The translations under genes and the position numbers were made by a program. A stretch of DNA of 64,000 bases from Megalopta genalis. Its lineage: Eukaryota; Arthropoda; Insecta; Hymenoptera; Halictidae. The stretch lies in the NCBI RefSeq assembly GCF_051020955.1, contig NW_027476324.1:246772-310771 (forward strand), written 5' to 3'. The notes beneath the pieces were generated by a model. It was not told the DNA's origin, made no database searches, and was given only the letters and a program-made list of their open reading frames with translations. Shown here in pieces: positions 1-14,400 of this stretch. Every line of letters begins with the position of its first letter. Positions within the stretch are counted from its first letter, which is position 1.

Positions 1-1582
1 GATTCCCATGGATTTGAAGCTAAGCTTACAACTTCGCATTGATTTGAATATAAATCATGTGTTTCGCTTGGATTTGAAGCTAACTCGTTTGTTTCGCATG
101 CTGTTGAAGCTAAATCATGTATATCACAAGTAATTGAAGCTATATCATATGTTTCGCATGGATTCGACGATAACCCTTCTAATTCGCATTGATTTGAAGC
201 TAAATCATGTGTTTCGCATGGATTTGAAGCTAACTCGTTTGTTTCGCATGCTGTTGAAGCTAAGTCATGTATATCCCAAGTATTTGAAGCTAAACCATTT
301 GTTTCGCATGGATTCGAAGATAAGTCTCCTACTTCGCATTGATTTGAAGCTAAATCATGTGTTCGCATGGATTTGCTTCTAACTCGTTTGTTTCGCATGC
401 TGTTGAAGATAAATCAAGTGTATCACAAGTATTTGAAGCCAAACCATTTGCTTCGCATGGATTCGAGGATCAGCCTTCTACTTCGCATTGATTAGGTGAT
501 AAATCATATGTTTCGCATGGATTTGATGCTAACTCGTTTGTTTCGCATGCAGTTGAAGCTGAATCATGTATATCACAAGTATTTGAACCTAAACTATTCG
601 TTTCGCATGGATTCGAGGATAAGCCTTCCACTCCGCATTGATTTGAAACTAAATCATGTGTTTCGCATGGATTTGAATCGAACTCGTTTGTTTCGCATGC
701 TGTTGAAGCTAAATCATGTATATCACAAGTATTTGAAGCTATATCATATGTTTCGCATGGATTCGAAGATAATCCATCTACTTCGCATTGATTTGAAGCT
801 AAATCATGTGTTTCGCATGGATTTGAATCTAACTCGTTTGTTTCGCACGCTGTTGAAGCTAAATCAAGTGTATCACAAGTATTTGAAGCTAAACCATTTG
901 CTTCGCATGGATTCGAAGATCTGCCTTCCACTTCGCATTTATTAGATGCTAAATCATGTGTATCACAAGTATTTGAAGTTCAACAATTTGTTTCGCATGG
1001 AATCGAAGATAATCCATATACTTCCCATTGATTTGAAGCTAAATCATGTGTTTCGCATGGATTTGAATCGAACTCGTTTGTTTCGCATGCTGTTGAAGCT
1101 AAATCATGTATATCACAAGTATTTGAAGCTATATCATATGTTTCGCATGGATTCGAAGATAATCCATCTACTTCGCATTGATTTGAAGCTAAATCATGTG
1201 TTTCGCATGGATTTGAATCTAACTCGTTTGTTTCGCACGCTGTTGAAGCTAAATCAAGTGTATCACAAGTATTTGAAGCTAAATCATTTGCTTCGCATGG
1301 ATTCGAAGATCTGCCTTCCACTTCGCATTTATTAGATGCTAAATCATGTGTATCACAAGTATTTGAAGTTCAACAATTTGTTTCGCATGGAATCGAAGAT
1401 AATCCATATACTTCCCATTGATTTCAAGCTAAATCATGTGTTTCGCATGGATTTGAATCTAACTCGTTTGTTTCCTATAATGTTGAAACTAAATCATGTA
1501 TATCACAAGTATTTGAAGCTAAACCATTTGTTTCGCATGGATTCGAAGATAAGTCTCCTACTTGGCATTGATTTGAAGCTAA

Positions 1583-1611
1583 ATCATGTGTTTGCACGGA
1601 TTTGAAGCTAA
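1583..1611 (+). repeat. Second 29-base variant (GTGTTTGCACGG)
   Basis: An independent one-base-short M1: TTTGCACGG in place of TTTCGCATGG. It recurs near 5217, 8667, 10910, 14087, 17390 and 19634, always before the TTTCGATTGCTG variant. It is needed to make the 9,469- and 8,721-bp length accounts exact. Confidence 0.8.
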
Positions 1612-1928
1612 CTCGTTTGTTTCGATTGCTGTTGAAGCTGAATCATGTATATCACAAGTATTTGATCCTAAACTATTCGTTTCGCATGGATTCGAAGATC
1701 TGCCTTCCACTTCGCATTTATTAGATGCTAAATCATGTGTTTCGCATGGATTTGAATCTAACTCGTTTGTTTCGCATGCTGTTGAAGCTAAGTCATGTAT
1801 ATCACAAGCATTTGAAGCTAAACTATTCGTTTCGCACGGATTCGAAGATAAGCCTTCCACTTCGCATTGATTTGAAGCTAAATCATGTGTTCCGCATGGA
1901 TTTGAAGCTAACTCGTTTGTTTCGCCTG

Positions 1929-1959
1929 CATTTGAAGCCATATCACTTATATTTTCAAG
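1929..1959 (+). repeat. 31-base marker monomer, left-half form
   Basis: This M3 variant reads CATTTGAAGCCATATCAC then TTATATTTTCAAG, one base longer than normal. It recurs near 5721, 7518, 9167, 11414, 14591, 16388, 17888, 20135 and 20735, and is followed by ATGTCAAGC and CGTTACGCATG. It gives a +1 step in the register count and is a good tag for left-half cassettes. Confidence 0.88.
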
Positions 1960-1986
1960 TATGTCAAGCTAAATCATTCGTTACGC

Positions 1987-4900
1987 ATGGATTTGAAGCT
2001 AAGCCATGAACTTCGCGTTGACTTGATGCTAAATCATGTTTTTCGTTTGGACTTGAAGCTAACTCGTTTGTTTCGCATGTTGTTGAAGCTAAATCATGTA
2101 TATCACAAGTATTTGAAGCTAAACCATTGGTTTCGCTTGGATTCGAAGATAAGCCTTCAACTTCGTATTGATTTTAATCTAAATCATGTGTTTCGCATTG
2201 ATTTGAATCTAACTGGTTTGTTTCGCATGCTGTTGAAACTAAATCATGTATATCACAAGAATTTGAAGCTAAACCATTTGATTCCCATGGATTTGAAGCT
2301 AAGCTTACAACTTCGCATTGATTTGAATATAAATCATGTGTTTCGCTTGGATTTGAAGCTAACTCGTTTGTTTCGCATGCTGTTGAAGCTAAATCATGTA
2401 TATCACAAGTAATTGAAGCTATATCATATGTTTCGCATGGATTCGACGATAACCCTTCTAATTCGCATTGATTTGAAGCTAAATCATGTGTTTCGCATGG
2501 ATTTGAAGCTAACTCGTTTGTTTCGCATGCTGCTGAAGCTAAGTCATGTATATCCCAAGTATTTGAAGCTAAACCATTTGTTTCGCATGGATTCGAAGAT
2601 AAGTCTCCTACTTCGCATTGATTTGAAGCTAAATCATGTGTTCGCATGGATTTGCTTCTAACTCGTTTGTTTCGCATGCTGTTGAAGATAAATCAAGTGT
2701 ATCACAAGTATTTGAAGCCAAACCATTTGCTTCGCATGGATTCGAGGATCAGCCTTCTACTTCGCATTGATTAGGTGATAAATCATATGTTTCGCATGGA
2801 TTTGATGCTAACTCGTTTGTTTCGCATGCAGTTGAAGCTGAATCATGTATATCACAAGTATTTGAACCTAAACTATTCGTTTCGCATGGATTCGAGGATA
2901 AGCCTTCCACTCCGCATTGATTTGAAACTAAATCATGTGTTTCGCATGGATTTGAATCGGACTCGTTTGTTTCGCATGCTGTTGAAGCTAAACCATGTAT
3001 ATCACAAGTATTTGAAGCTATATCATATGTTTCGCATGGATTCGAAGATAAGCCTCCTACTTCGCATTGATTTGAAGCTAAATCATGTGTTCGCATGGAT
3101 TTGAAGCTAACTCGTATGTTTCGCATGCTGTTGAAGCTAAATCATGTATATCACAAGTATTTGAAGCTAAACCATTGGTTTCGCTTGGATTCGAAGATAA
3201 GCCTTCTACTTCTCACTGATTTTAATCTAAATCATGTGTTTCGCATGGATTTGAAGCTAACTCGTTTGTTTTGCATGCTGTTGAAGCTAAATCTTGTATA
3301 TCACAAGTATTTGAAGCTATATCATATGTTTCGCATGGATTCGAAGATAAGCCTCCTACTTCGCATTGATTTGAAGCTAAATCATGTGTTCGCATGGATT
3401 TGAAGCTAACTCGTATGTTTCGCATGCTGTTGAAGCTAAATCATGTATATCACAAGTATTTGAAGCTATATCATATGTTTCGCATGGATTCGAAGATAAC
3501 CCTTCTAATTCGCATTGATTTGAAGCTAAATCATGTGTTTCGCATGGATTTGAAGCTAACTCGTTTGTTTCGCATGCTGTTGAAGCTAAGTCATGTATAT
3601 CACAAGCATTTGAAGCTAAACTATTCGTTTCGCACGGATTCGAAGATAAGCCTTCCACTTCGCATTGATTTGAATATAAATCATGTGTTTCGCTTGGATT
3701 TGAAGCTAACTCGTTTGTTTCGCATGCTGTTGAAGCTAAATCATGTATATCACAAGTAATTGAAGCTATATCATATGTTTCGCATGGATTCGACGATAAC
3801 CCTTCTAATTCGCATTGATTTGAAGCTAAATCATGTGTTTCGCATGGATTTGAAGCTAACTCGTTTGTTTTGCATGCTGTTGAAGCTAAATCTTGTATAT
3901 CACAAGTATTTGAAGCTATATCATATGTTTCGCGTGGATTCGAAGATAAGCCTCCTACTTCGCATTGATTTGAAGCTAAATCATGTGTTCGCATGGATTT
4001 GAAGCTAACTCGTATGTTTCGCATGCTGTTGAAGCTAAATCATGTATATCACAAGTATTTGAAGCTATATCATATGTTTCGCATGGATTCGAAGATAACC
4101 CTTCTAATTCGCATTGATTTGAAGCTAAATCATGTGTTTCGCATGGATTTGAAGCTAACTCGTTTGTTTCGCATGCTGTTGAAGCTAAGTCATGTATATC
4201 ACAAGCATTTGAAGCTAAACTATTCGTTTCGCATGGATTCGAGGATAAGCCTTCCACTCCGCATTGATTTGAAACTAAATCATGTGTTTCGCATGGATTT
4301 GAATCGAACTCGTTTGTTTCGCATGCTGTTGAAGCTAAATCATGTATATCACAAGTATTTGAAGCTATATCATATGTTTCGCATGGATTCGAAGATAATC
4401 CATCTACTTCGCATTGATTTGAAGCTAAATCATGTGTTTCGCATGGATTTGAATCTAACTCGTTTGTTTCGCACGCTGTTGAAGCTAAATCAAGTGTATC
4501 ACAAGTATTTGAAGCTAAACCATTTGCTTCGCATGGATTCGAAGATCTGCCTTCCACTTCGCATTTATTAGATGCTAAATCATGTGTATCACAAGTATTT
4601 GAAGTTCAACAATTTGTTTCGCATGGAATCGAAGATAATCCATATACTTCCCATTGATTTGAAGCTAAATCATGTGTTTCGCATGGATTTGAATCGAACT
4701 CGTTTGTTTCGCATGCTGTTGAAGCTAAATCATGTATATCACAAGTATTTGAAGCTATATCATATGTTTCGCATGGATTCGAAGATAATCCATCTACTTC
4801 GCATTGATTTGAAGCTAAATCATGTGTTTCGCATGGATTTGAATCTAACTCGTTTGTTTCGCACGCTGTTGAAGCTAAATCAAGTGTATCACAAGTATTT

Positions 4901-7900
4901 GAAGCTAAACCATTTGCTTCGCATGGATTCGAAGATCTGCCTTCCACTTCGCATTTATTAGATGCTAAATCATGTGTATCACAAGTATTTGAAGTTCAAC
5001 AATTTGTTTCGCATGGAATCGAAGATAATCCATATACTTCCCATTGATTTGAAGCTAAATCATGTGTTTCGCATGGATTTGAATCTAACTCGTTTGTTTC
5101 CTATAATGTTGAAACTAAATCATGTATATCACAAGTATTTGAAGCTAAACCATTTGTTTCGCATGGATTCGAAGATAAGTCTCCTACTTGGCATTGATTT
5201 GAAGCTAAATCATGTGTTTGCACGGATTTGAAGCTAACTCGTTTGTTTCGATTGCTGTTGAAGCTGAATCATGTATATCACAAGTATTTGATCCTAAACT
5301 ATTCGTTTCGCATGGATTCGAAGATAAGCCTACCACTTCGCATTGATTTGAAACTAAATCATGTGTTTCGCATGGATTTGAAGTTAACTCGTTTGTTTCG
5401 CATGCAGTTGAAGCTGAATCATGTATATCAAAAGTATTTGAATCTAAACTATTCGTTTCGCATGGATTCGAAGATCTGCCTTCCACTTCGCATTTATTAG
5501 ATGCTAAATCATGTGTTTCGCATGGATTTGAATCTAACTCGTTTGTTTCGCATGCTGTTGAAGCTAAGTCATGTATATCACAAGCATTTGAAGCTAAACT
5601 ATTCGTTTCGCACGGATTCGAAGATAAGCCTTCCACTTCGCATTGATTTGAAGCTAAATCATGTGTGCCGCATGGATTTGAAGCTAACTCGTTTGTTTCG
5701 CCTGCATTTGAAGCCATATCACTTATATTTTCAAGTATGTCAAGCTAAATCATTCGTTACGCATGGATTTGAAGCTAAGCCATGAACTTCGCGTTGACTT
5801 GATGCTAAATCATGTTTTTCGTTTGGACTTGAAGCTAACTCGTTTGTTTCGCATGTTGTTGAAGCTAAATCATGTATATCACAAGTATTTGAAGCTAAAC
5901 CATTGGTTTCGCTTGGATTCGAAGATAAGCCTTCAACTTCGTATTGATTTTAATCTAAATCATGTGTTTCGCATTGATTTGAATCTAACTGGTTTGTTTC
6001 GCATGCTGTTGAAACTAAATCATGTATATCACAAGAATTTGAAGCTAAACCATTTGATTCCCATGGATTTGAAGCTAAGCTTACAACTTCGCATTGATTT
6101 GAATATAAATCATGTGTTTCGCTTGGATTTGAAGCTAACTCGTTTGTTTCGCATGCTGTTGAAGCTAAATCATGTATATCACAAGTAATTGAAGCTATAT
6201 CATATGTTTCGCATGGATTCGACGATAACCCTTCTAATTCGCATTGATTTGAAGCTAAATAATGTGTTTCGCATGGATTTGAAGCTAACTCGTTTGTTTC
6301 GCATGCTGTTGAAGCTAAGTCATGTATATCCCAAGTATTTGAAGCTAAACCATTTGTTTCGCATGGATTCGAAGATAAGTCTCCTACTTCGCATTGATTT
6401 GAAGCTAAATCATGTGTTCGCATGGATTTGCTTCTAACTCGTTTGTTTCGCATGCTGTTGAAGATAAATCAAGTGTATCACAAGTATTTGAAGCCAAACC
6501 ATTTGCTTTGCATGGATTCGAGGATCAGCCTTCTACTTCGCATTGATTAGGTGATAAATCATATGTTTCGCATGGATTTGATGCTAACTCGTTTGTTTCG
6601 CATGCAGTTGAAGCTGAATCATGTATATCACAAGTATTTGAACCTAAACTATTCGTTTCGCATGGATTCGAGGATAAGCCTTCCACTCCGCATTGATTTG
6701 AAACTAAATCATGTGTTTCGCATGGATTTGAATCGAACTCGTTTGTTTCGCATGCTGTTGAAGCTAAACCATGTATATCACAAGTATTTGAAGCTATATC
6801 ATATGTTTCGCATGGATTCGAAGATAAGCCTCCTACTTCGCATTGATTTGAAGCTAAATCATGTGTTCGCATGGATTTGAAGCTAACTCGTATGTTTCGC
6901 ATGCTGTTGAAGCTAAATCATGTATATCACAAGTATTTGAAGCTAAACCATTGGTTTCGCTTGGATTCGAAGATAAGCCTTCTACTTCTCACTGATTTTA
7001 ATCTAAATCATGTGTTTCGCATGGATTTGAAGCTAACTCGTTTGTTTTGCATGCTGTTGAAGCTAAATCTTGTATATCACAAGTATTTGAAGCTATATCA
7101 TATGTTTCGCATGGATTCGAAGATAAGCCTCCTACTCGCATTGATTTGAAGCTAAATCATGTGTTCGCATGGATTTGAAGCTAACTCGTATGTTTCGCAT
7201 GCTGTTGAAGCTAAATCATGTATATCACAAGTATTTGAAGCTATATCATATGTTTCGCATGGATTCGAAGATAACCCTTCTAATTAGCATTGATTTGAAG
7301 CTAAATCATGTGTTTCGCATGGATTTGAAGCTAACTCGTTTGTTTCGCATGCTGTTGAAGCTAAGTCATGTATATCACAAGCATTTGAAGCTAAACTATT
7401 CGTTTCGCACGGATTCGAAGATAAGCCTTCCACTTCGCATTGATTTGAAGCTAAATCATGTGTTCCGCATGGATTTGAAGCTACCTCGTTTGTTTCGCCT
7501 GCATTTGAAGTCATATCACTTATATTTTCAAGTATGTCAAGCTAAATCATTCGTTACGCATGGATTTGAAGCTAAGCCATGAACTTCGCGTTGACTTGAT
7601 GCTAAATCATGTTTTTCGTTTGGACTTGAAGCTAACTCGTTTGTTTCGCATGTTGTTGAAGCTAAATCATGTATATCACAAGTATTTGAAGCTAAACCAT
7701 TGGTTTCGCTTGGATTCGAAGATAAGCCTTCTACTTCGTATTGATTTTAATCTAAATCATGTGTTTCGCATTGATTTGAATCTAACTGGTTTGTTTCGCA
7801 TGCTGTTGAAACTAAATCATGTATATCACAAGAATTTGAAGCTAAACCATTTGATTCCCATGGATTTGAAGCTAAGCTTTCAACTTCGCATTGATTTGAA

Positions 7901-10900
7901 TATAAATCATGTGTTTCGCTTGGATTTGAAGCTAACTCGTTTGTTTCGCATGCTGTTGAAGCTAAATCATGTATATCACAAGTAATTGAAGCTATATCAT
8001 ATGTTTCGCATGGATTCGACGATAACCCTTCTAATTCGCATTGATTTGAAGCTAAATCATGTGTTTCGCATGGATTTGAAGCTAACTCGTTTGTTTCGCA
8101 TGCTGTTGAAGCTAAGTCATGTATATCCCAAGTATTTGAAGCTAAACCATTTGTTTCGCATGGATTCGAAGATAAGTCTCCTACTTCGCATTGATTTGAA
8201 GCTAAATCATGTGTTCGCATGGATTTGAATCTAACTCGTTTGTTTCGCACGCTGTTGAAGCTAAATCAAGTGTATCACAAGTATTTGAAGCTAAACCATT
8301 TGCTTCGCATGGATTCGAAGATCTGCCTTCCACTTCGCATTTATTAGATGCTAAATCATGTGATTCGCATGGATTTGAAGCTAACTCGTTTGTTTCGCAT
8401 GCTGTTGAAGCTAAATCATGTGTATCACAAGTATTTGAAGTTCAACAATTTGTTTCGCATGGATTCGAAGATAATCCATATACTTCCCATTGATTTGAAG
8501 CTAAATCATGTGTTTCGCATGGATTTGAATCTAACTCGTTTGTTTCCTATAATGTTGAAACTAAATCATGTATATCACAAGTATTTGAAGCTAAACCATT
8601 TGTTTCGCATGGATTCGAAGATAAGTCTCCTACTTGGCATTGATTTGAAGCTAAATCATGTGTTTGCACGGATTTGAAGCTAACTCGTTTGTTTCGATTG
8701 CTGTTGAAGCTGAATCATGTATATCACAAGTATTTGATCCTAAACTATTCGTTTCGCATGGATTCGAAGATAAGCCTACCACTTCGCATTGATTTGAAAC
8801 TAAATCATGTGTTTCGCATGGATTTGAAGTTAACTCGTTTGTTTCGCATGCAGTTGAAGCTGAATCATGTATATCAAAAGTATTTGAATCTAAACTATTC
8901 GTTTCGCATGGATTCGAAGATCTGCCTTCCACTTCGCATTTATTAGATGCTAAATCATGTGTTTCGCATGGATTTGAAGCTAACTCGTTTGTTTCGCATG
9001 CTGTTGAAGCTATGTCATGTATATCACAAGCATTTGAAGCTAAACTATTCGTTTCCCACGGATTCGAAGATAAGCCTTCCACTTCGCATTGATTTGAAGC
9101 TAAATCATGTGTTCCGCATGGATTTGAAGCTAACTCGTTTGTTTCGCCTGCATTTGAAGCCATATCACTTATATTTTCAAGTATGTCAAGCTAAATCATT
9201 CGTTACTCATGGATTTGAAGCTAAGCCATGAACTTCGCGTTGACTTGATGCTAAATCATGTTTTTCGTTTGGACTTGAAGCTAACTCGTTTGTTTCGCAT
9301 GTTGTTCAAGCTAAATCATGTATATCACAAGTATTTGAAGCTAAACCATTGGTTTCGCTTGGATTCGAAGATAAGCCTTCTACTTCGTATTGATTTTAAT
9401 CTAAATCATGTGTTTCGCATTGATTTGAATCTAACTGGTTTGTTTCGCATGCTGTTGAAACTAAATCATGTATATCACAAGAATTTGAAGCTAAACCATT
9501 TGATTCCCATGGATTTGAAGCTAAGCTTTCAACTTCGCATTGATTTGAATATAAATCATGTGTTTCGCTTGGATTTGAAGCTAACTCGTTTGTTTCGCAT
9601 GCTGTTGAAGCTAAATCATGTATATCACAAGTAATTGAAGCTATATCATATGTTTCGCATGGATTCGACGATAACCCTTCTAATTCGCATTGATTTGAAG
9701 CTAAATCATGTGTTTCGCATGGATTTGAAGCTAACTCGTTTTTTTCGCATGCTGTTGAAGCTAAGTCATGTATATCCCAAGTATTTGAAGCTAAACCATT
9801 TGTTTCGCATGGATTCGAAGATAAGTCTCCTACTTCGCATTGATTTGAAGCTAAATCATGTGTTCGCATGGATTTGCTTCAAACTCGTTTGTTTCGCATG
9901 CTGTTGAAGATAAATCAAGTGTATCACAAGTATTTGAAGCCAAACCATTTGCTTCGCATGGATTCGAGGATCAGCCTTCTACTTCGCATTGATTAGGTGA
10001 TAAATCATATGTTTCGCATGGATTTGATGCTAACTCGTTTGTTTCGCATGCAGTTGAAGCTGAATCATGTATATCACAAGTATTTGAACCTAAACTATTC
10101 GTTTCGCATGGATTCGAGGATAAGCCTTCCACTCCGCATTGATTTGAAACTAAATCATGTGTTTCGCATGGATTTGAATCGAACTCGTTTGTTTCGCATG
10201 CTGTTGAAGCTAAATCATGTATATCACAAGTATTTGAAGCTATATCATATGTTTCGCATGGATTCGAAGATAAGCCTCCTACTTCGCATTGATTTGAAGC
10301 TAAATCATGTGTTCGCATGGATTTGAAGCTAACTCGTTTGTTTCGCATGCTGTTGAAGCTAAGTCATGTATATCCCAAGTATTTGAAGCTAAACCATTTG
10401 TTTCGCATGGATTCGAAGATAAGTCTCCTACTTCGCATTGATTTGAAGCTAAATCATGTGTTCGCATGGATTTGAATCTATCTCGTTTGTTTCGTACGCT
10501 GTTGAAGCTAAATCAAGTGTATCACAAGTATTTGAAGCTAAACCATTTGCTTCGCATGGATTCGAAGATCTGCCTTCCACTTCGCATTTATTAGATGCTA
10601 AATCATGTGATTCGCATGGATTTGAAGCTAACTCGTTTGTTTCGCATGCTGTTGAAGCTAAATCATGTGTATCACAAGTATTTGAAGTTCAACAATTTGT
10701 TTCGCATGGATTCGAAGATAATCCATATACTTCCCATTGATTTGAAGCTAAATCATGTGTTTCGCATGGATTTGAATCTAACTCGTTTGTTTCCTATAAT
10801 GTTGAAACTAAATCATGTATATCACAAGTATTTGAAGCTAAACCATTTGTTTCGCATGGATTCGAAGATAAGTCTCCTACTTGGCATTGATTTGAAGCTA

Positions 10901-11455
10901 AATCATGTGTTTGCACGGATTTGAAGCTAACTCGTTTGTTTCGATTGCTGTTGAAGCTGAATCATGTATATCACAAGTATTTGATCCTAAACTATTCGTT
11001 TCGCATGGATTCGAAGATAAGCCTACCACTTCGTATTGATTTGAAACTAAATCATGTGTTTCGCATGGATTTGAAGTTAACTCGTTTGTTTCGCATGCAG
11101 TTGAAGCTGAATCATGTATATCAAAAGTATTTGAATCTAAACTATTCGTTTCGCATGGATTCGAAGATCTGCCGTCCACTTCGCATTTATTAGATGCTAA
11201 ATCATGTGTTTCGCATGGATTTGAAGCTAACTCGTTTGTTTCGCATGCTGTTGAAGCTAAGTCATGTATATCACAAGCATTTGAAGCTAAACTATTCGTT
11301 TCGCACGGATTCGAAGATAAGCCTTCCACTTCGCATTGATTTGAAGCTAAATCATGTGTTCCGCATGGATTTGAAGCTAACTCGTTTGTTTCGCCTGCAT
11401 TTGAAGCCATATCACTTATGTTTTCAAGTATGTCAAGCTAAATCATTCGTTACGC
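1987..11455. repeat. ~9-kb higher-order repeat, copy 1 (9,469 bp)
   Basis: Base 1987 aligns with 11456, so this block and the next are tandem copies. Internally it holds shorter cassettes: 1725-3350 recurs near 5501-7126. The 31-base marker monomer recurs near 5721, 7518, 9167 and 11414. Length accounting: 316 monomers x 30 = 9,480, minus 15 one-base-short monomers, plus 4 one-base-long monomers, gives 9,469. Compared with copy 2 it has 25 extra monomers (five 150-bp units): about 600 bp near 3394-3992 and about 150 bp near 8.2 kb. Confidence 0.9.
3069..3097 (+). repeat. 29-base M1 variant (example of ~86 copies)
   Basis: M1 with GTGTTCGCATG in place of GTGTTTCGCATG, one T fewer. Reading the window I count about 86 copies, all in M1, spaced from about 150 bases to over 3 kb apart. 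Identical flanks occur with both the 3-T and 2-T forms, and the short form stays linked to particular neighbours (e.g. TTGTGTTCGC). It is therefore an inherited variant, not a random read error. Confidence 0.9.
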
Positions 11456-14400
11456 ATGGATTTGAAGCTAAGCCATGAACTTCGCGTTGACTTGATGCTA
11501 AATCATGTTTTTCGTTTGGACTTGAAGCTAACTCGTTTGTTTCGCATGTTGTTGAAGCTAAATCATGTATATCACAAGTATTTGAAGCTAAACCATTGGT
11601 TTCGCTTGGATTCGAAGATAAGCCTTCAACTTCGTATTGATTTTAATCTAAATCATGTGTTTCGCATTGATTTGAATCTAACTGGTTTGTTTCGCATGCT
11701 GTTGAAACTAAATCATGTATATCACAAGAATTTGAAGCTAAACCATTTGATTCCCATGGATTTGAAGCTAAGCTTACAACTTCGCATTGATTTGAATATA
11801 AATCATGTGTTTCGCTTGGATTTGAAGCTAACTCGTTTGTTTCGCATGCTGTTGAAGCTAAATCATGTATATCACAAGTAATTGAAGCTATATCATATGT
11901 TTCGCATGGATTCGACGATAACCCTTCTAATTCGCATTGATTTGAAGCTAAATCATGTGTTTCGCATGGATTTGAAGCTAACTCGTTTGTTTCGCATGCT
12001 GTTGAAGCTAAGTCATGTATATCCCAAGTATTTGAAGCTAAACCATTTGTTTCGCATGGATTCGAAGATAAGTCTCCTACTTCGCATTGATTTGAAGCTA
12101 AATCATGTGTTCGCATGGATTTGCTTCTAACTCGTTTGTTTCGCATGCTGTTGAAGATAAATCAAGTGTATCACAAGTATTTGAAGCCAAACCATTTGCT
12201 TCGCATGGATTCGAGGATCAGCCTTCTACTTCGCATTGATTAGGTGATAAATCATATGTTTCGCATGGATTTGATGCTAACTCGTTTGTTTCGCATGCAG
12301 TTGAAGCTGAATCATGTATATCACAAGTATTTGAACCTAAACTATTCGTTTCGCATGGATTCGAGGATAAGCCTTCCACTCCGCATTGATTTGAAACTAA
12401 ATCATGTGTTTCGCATGGATTTGAATCGGACTCGTTTGTTTCGCATGCTGTTGAAGCTAAACCATGTATATCACAAGTATTTGAAGCTATATCATATGTT
12501 TCGCATGGATTCGAAGATAAGCCTCCTACTTCGCATTGATTTGAAGCTAAATCATGTGTTCGCATGGATTTGAAGCTAACTCGTATGTTTCGCATGCTGT
12601 TGAAGCTAAATCATGTATATCACAAGTATTTGAAGCTAAACCATTGGTTTCGCTTGGATTCGAAGATAAGCCTTCTACTTCTCACTGATTTTAATCTAAA
12701 TCATGTGTTTCGCATGGATTTGAAGCTAACTCGTTTGTTTTGCATGCTGTTGAAGCTAAATCTTGTATATCACAAGTATTTGAAGCTATATCATATGTTT
12801 CGCATGGATTCGAAGATAAGCCTCCTACTTCGCATTGATTTGAAGCTAAATCATGTGTTCGCATGGATTTGAAGCTAACTCGTATGTTTCGCATGCTGTT
12901 GAAGCTAAATCATGTATATCACAAGTATTTGAAGCTATATCATATGTTTCGCATGGATTCGAAGATAACCCTTCTAATTCGCATTGATTTGAAGCTAAAT
13001 CATGTGTTTCGCATGGATTTGAAGCTAACTCGTTTGTTTCGCATGCTGTTGAAGCTAAGTCATGTATATCACAAGCATTTGAAGCTAAACTATTCGTTTC
13101 GCATGGATTCGAGGATAAGCCTTCCACTCCGCATTGATTTGAAACTAAATCATGTGTTTCGCATGGATTTGAATCGAACTCGTTTGTTTCGCATGCTGTT
13201 GAAGCTAAATCATGTATATCACAAGTATTTGAAGCTATATCATATGTTTCGCATGGATTCGAAGATAATCCATCTACTTCGCATTGATTTGAAGCTAAAT
13301 CATGTGTTTCGCATGGATTTGAATCTAACTCGTTTGTTTCGCACGCTGTTGAAGCTAAATCAAGTGTATCACAAGTATTTGAAGCTAAACCATTTGCTTC
13401 GCATGGATTCGAAGATCTGCCTTCCACTTCGCATTTATTAGATGCTAAATCATGTGTATCACAAGTATTTGAAGTTCAACAATTTGTTTCGCATGGAATC
13501 GAAGATAATCCATATACTTCCCATTGATTTGAAGCTAAATCATGTGTTTCGCATGGATTTGAATCGAACTCGTTTGTTTCGCATGCTGTTGAAGCTAAAT
13601 CATGTATATCACAAGTATTTGAAGCTATATCATATGTTTCGCATGGATTCGAAGATAATCCATCTACTTCGCATTGATTTGAAGCTAAATCATGTGTTTC
13701 GCATGGATTTGAATCTAACTCGTTTGTTTCGCACGCTGTTGAAGCTAAATCAAGTGTATCACAAGTATTTGAAGCTAAACCATTTGCTTCGCATGGATTC
13801 GAAGATCTGCCTTCCACTTCGCATTTATTAGATGCTAAATCATGTGTATCACAAGTATTTGAAGTTCAACAATTTGTTTCGCATGGAATCGAAGATAATC
13901 CATATACTTCCCATTGATTTGAAGCTAAATCATGTGTTTCGCATGGATTTGAATCTAACTCGTTTGTTTCCTATAATGTTGAAACTAAATCATGTATATC
14001 ACAAGTATTTGAAGCTAAACCATTTGTTTCGCATGGATTCGAAGATAAGTCTCCTACTTGGCATTGATTTGAAGCTAAATCATGTGTTTGCACGGATTTG
14101 AAGCTAACTCGTTTGTTTCGATTGCTGTTGAAGCTGAATCATGTATATCACAAGTATTTGATCCTAAACTATTCGTTTCGCATGGATTCGAAGATAAGCC
14201 TACCACTTCGCATTGATTTGAAACTAAATCATGTGTTTCGCATGGATTTGAAGTTAACTCGTTTGTTTCGCATGCAGTTGAAGCTGAATCATGTATATCA
14301 AAAGTATTTGAATCTAAACTATTCGTTTCGCATGGATTCGAAGATCTGCCTTCCACTTCGCATTTATTAGATGCTAAATCATGTGTTTCGCATGGATTTG

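Larger units (their letters stand above)
1..1986. repeat. Partial HOR pieces at the left edge
   Basis: Bases 1-765 match 2280-3044 (shift 2,279). About 766-1690 matches 4392-5316 (shift 3,626). From about 1725 onward the match is to 5501 onward (shift 3,776, i.e. 150 more). The stretch is therefore a mosaic of the same cassettes as the next 9 kb, with one 150-bp unit fewer near 1700. It contains no gene, only the repeat. Confidence 0.85.

Noticed and set aside
3069..3097. Programmed frameshift at GTGTTCGC
   Set aside because: On the - strand the site reads GCGAACACATG, which does not fit the X XXY YYZ slippery pattern. The normal 3-T form is far more common, and no downstream structure specific to these sites was seen.
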